This document shows positions 6,688 to 6,711 of a stretch of 6,711 bases of DNA, piece after piece. The stretch comes from Sedimentisphaerales bacterium (GTDB lineage: Bacteria; Planctomycetota; Phycisphaerae; Sedimentisphaerales; SM23-30). Where the stretch lies: the NCBI GenBank assembly GCA_016932145.1, contig JAFGDI010000133.1, positions 1-6,711 on the forward strand, in the 5' to 3' direction. The position numbers and the translations under genes were made by a program. The notes under the pieces were generated by a model. It did not search any database and was not told the origin of the DNA. It saw nothing but the letters and a program-made list of their open reading frames with translations. Position 1 is the stretch's first letter. The number at the start of each line of letters is the position of its first letter.

Positions 6688-6711
6688 TCAAAACCAACAA
6701 CCTGGTTCAAG
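6688..6711 (-). CDS. Possible C-terminal end of a convergent gene (partial)
   Basis: Reading the minus strand from the window edge gives LEPGCWF followed by TGA (6690-6688). Short tails with PGCW just before the stop are, as I recall, common at the ends of Phycisphaerae proteins with dockerin-like EF-hand termini; the phospholipase here ends comparably with YPDCFN. Only seven codons are visible and a second minus-strand frame is also open to a stop, so this is a suggestion. If right, the gene converges on the GH10-like gene with the 6660-6678 palindrome between them. Confidence 0.3.
   Translation of the reverse strand, partial: LEPGCWF

Overview
The window looks like chromosomal DNA from a Planctomycetota bacterium of the Phycisphaerae/Sedimentisphaerales type, probably an environmental genome. 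This is inferred from protein style, not from a marker gene. One secreted protein ends in a single dockerin-like EF-hand loop followed by an NWLNC...DC tail and carries LamG-like and Fn3/Ig-like modules. A cytosolic GH10-like protein of a type I associate with planctomycetes lies nearby. Spacers hold palindromic short repeats.

Layout. Positions 1-437 hold no convincing complete gene. They contain a long hairpin built from 8-nt units (109-195) and a GC-rich mosaic of short repeats (258-437), including a perfect 25-nt direct repeat 144 nt apart. The mosaic touches the stop codon of the first gene. Positions 438-3524 (minus) encode a 1028-residue secreted PI-PLC-type phospholipase C with a complete-looking active site. 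It is followed by two LamG-like domains, an Fn3-like linker, an Ig-like domain and the EF-hand tail. A 357-bp divergent spacer separates it from a glycosyltransferase family 9-like gene (3882-4964, plus). After 173 bp, which contain an extended -10 promoter candidate, comes the 494-residue GH10-like gene (5138-6622, plus). The right edge has a perfect 8-bp-stem palindrome (6660-6678) and what may be the last residues of a convergent minus-strand gene (6688-6711).

How the genes fit together. The PI-PLC-like enzyme would act outside the cytoplasm on phosphatidylinositol or GPI-type substrates, with the accessory domains for surface or glycan contact. The GT9-like and GH10-like proteins have no signal peptide and should be cytosolic. 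Both keep their family fold signature but have lost canonical active-site residues, which is the most unusual aspect of the window. A shared pathway is not demonstrated: the spacing and the promoter candidate suggest separate transcription units. I see no CRISPR array, tRNA, rRNA, transposase or defence system, and no clear previously undescribed multi-gene system.
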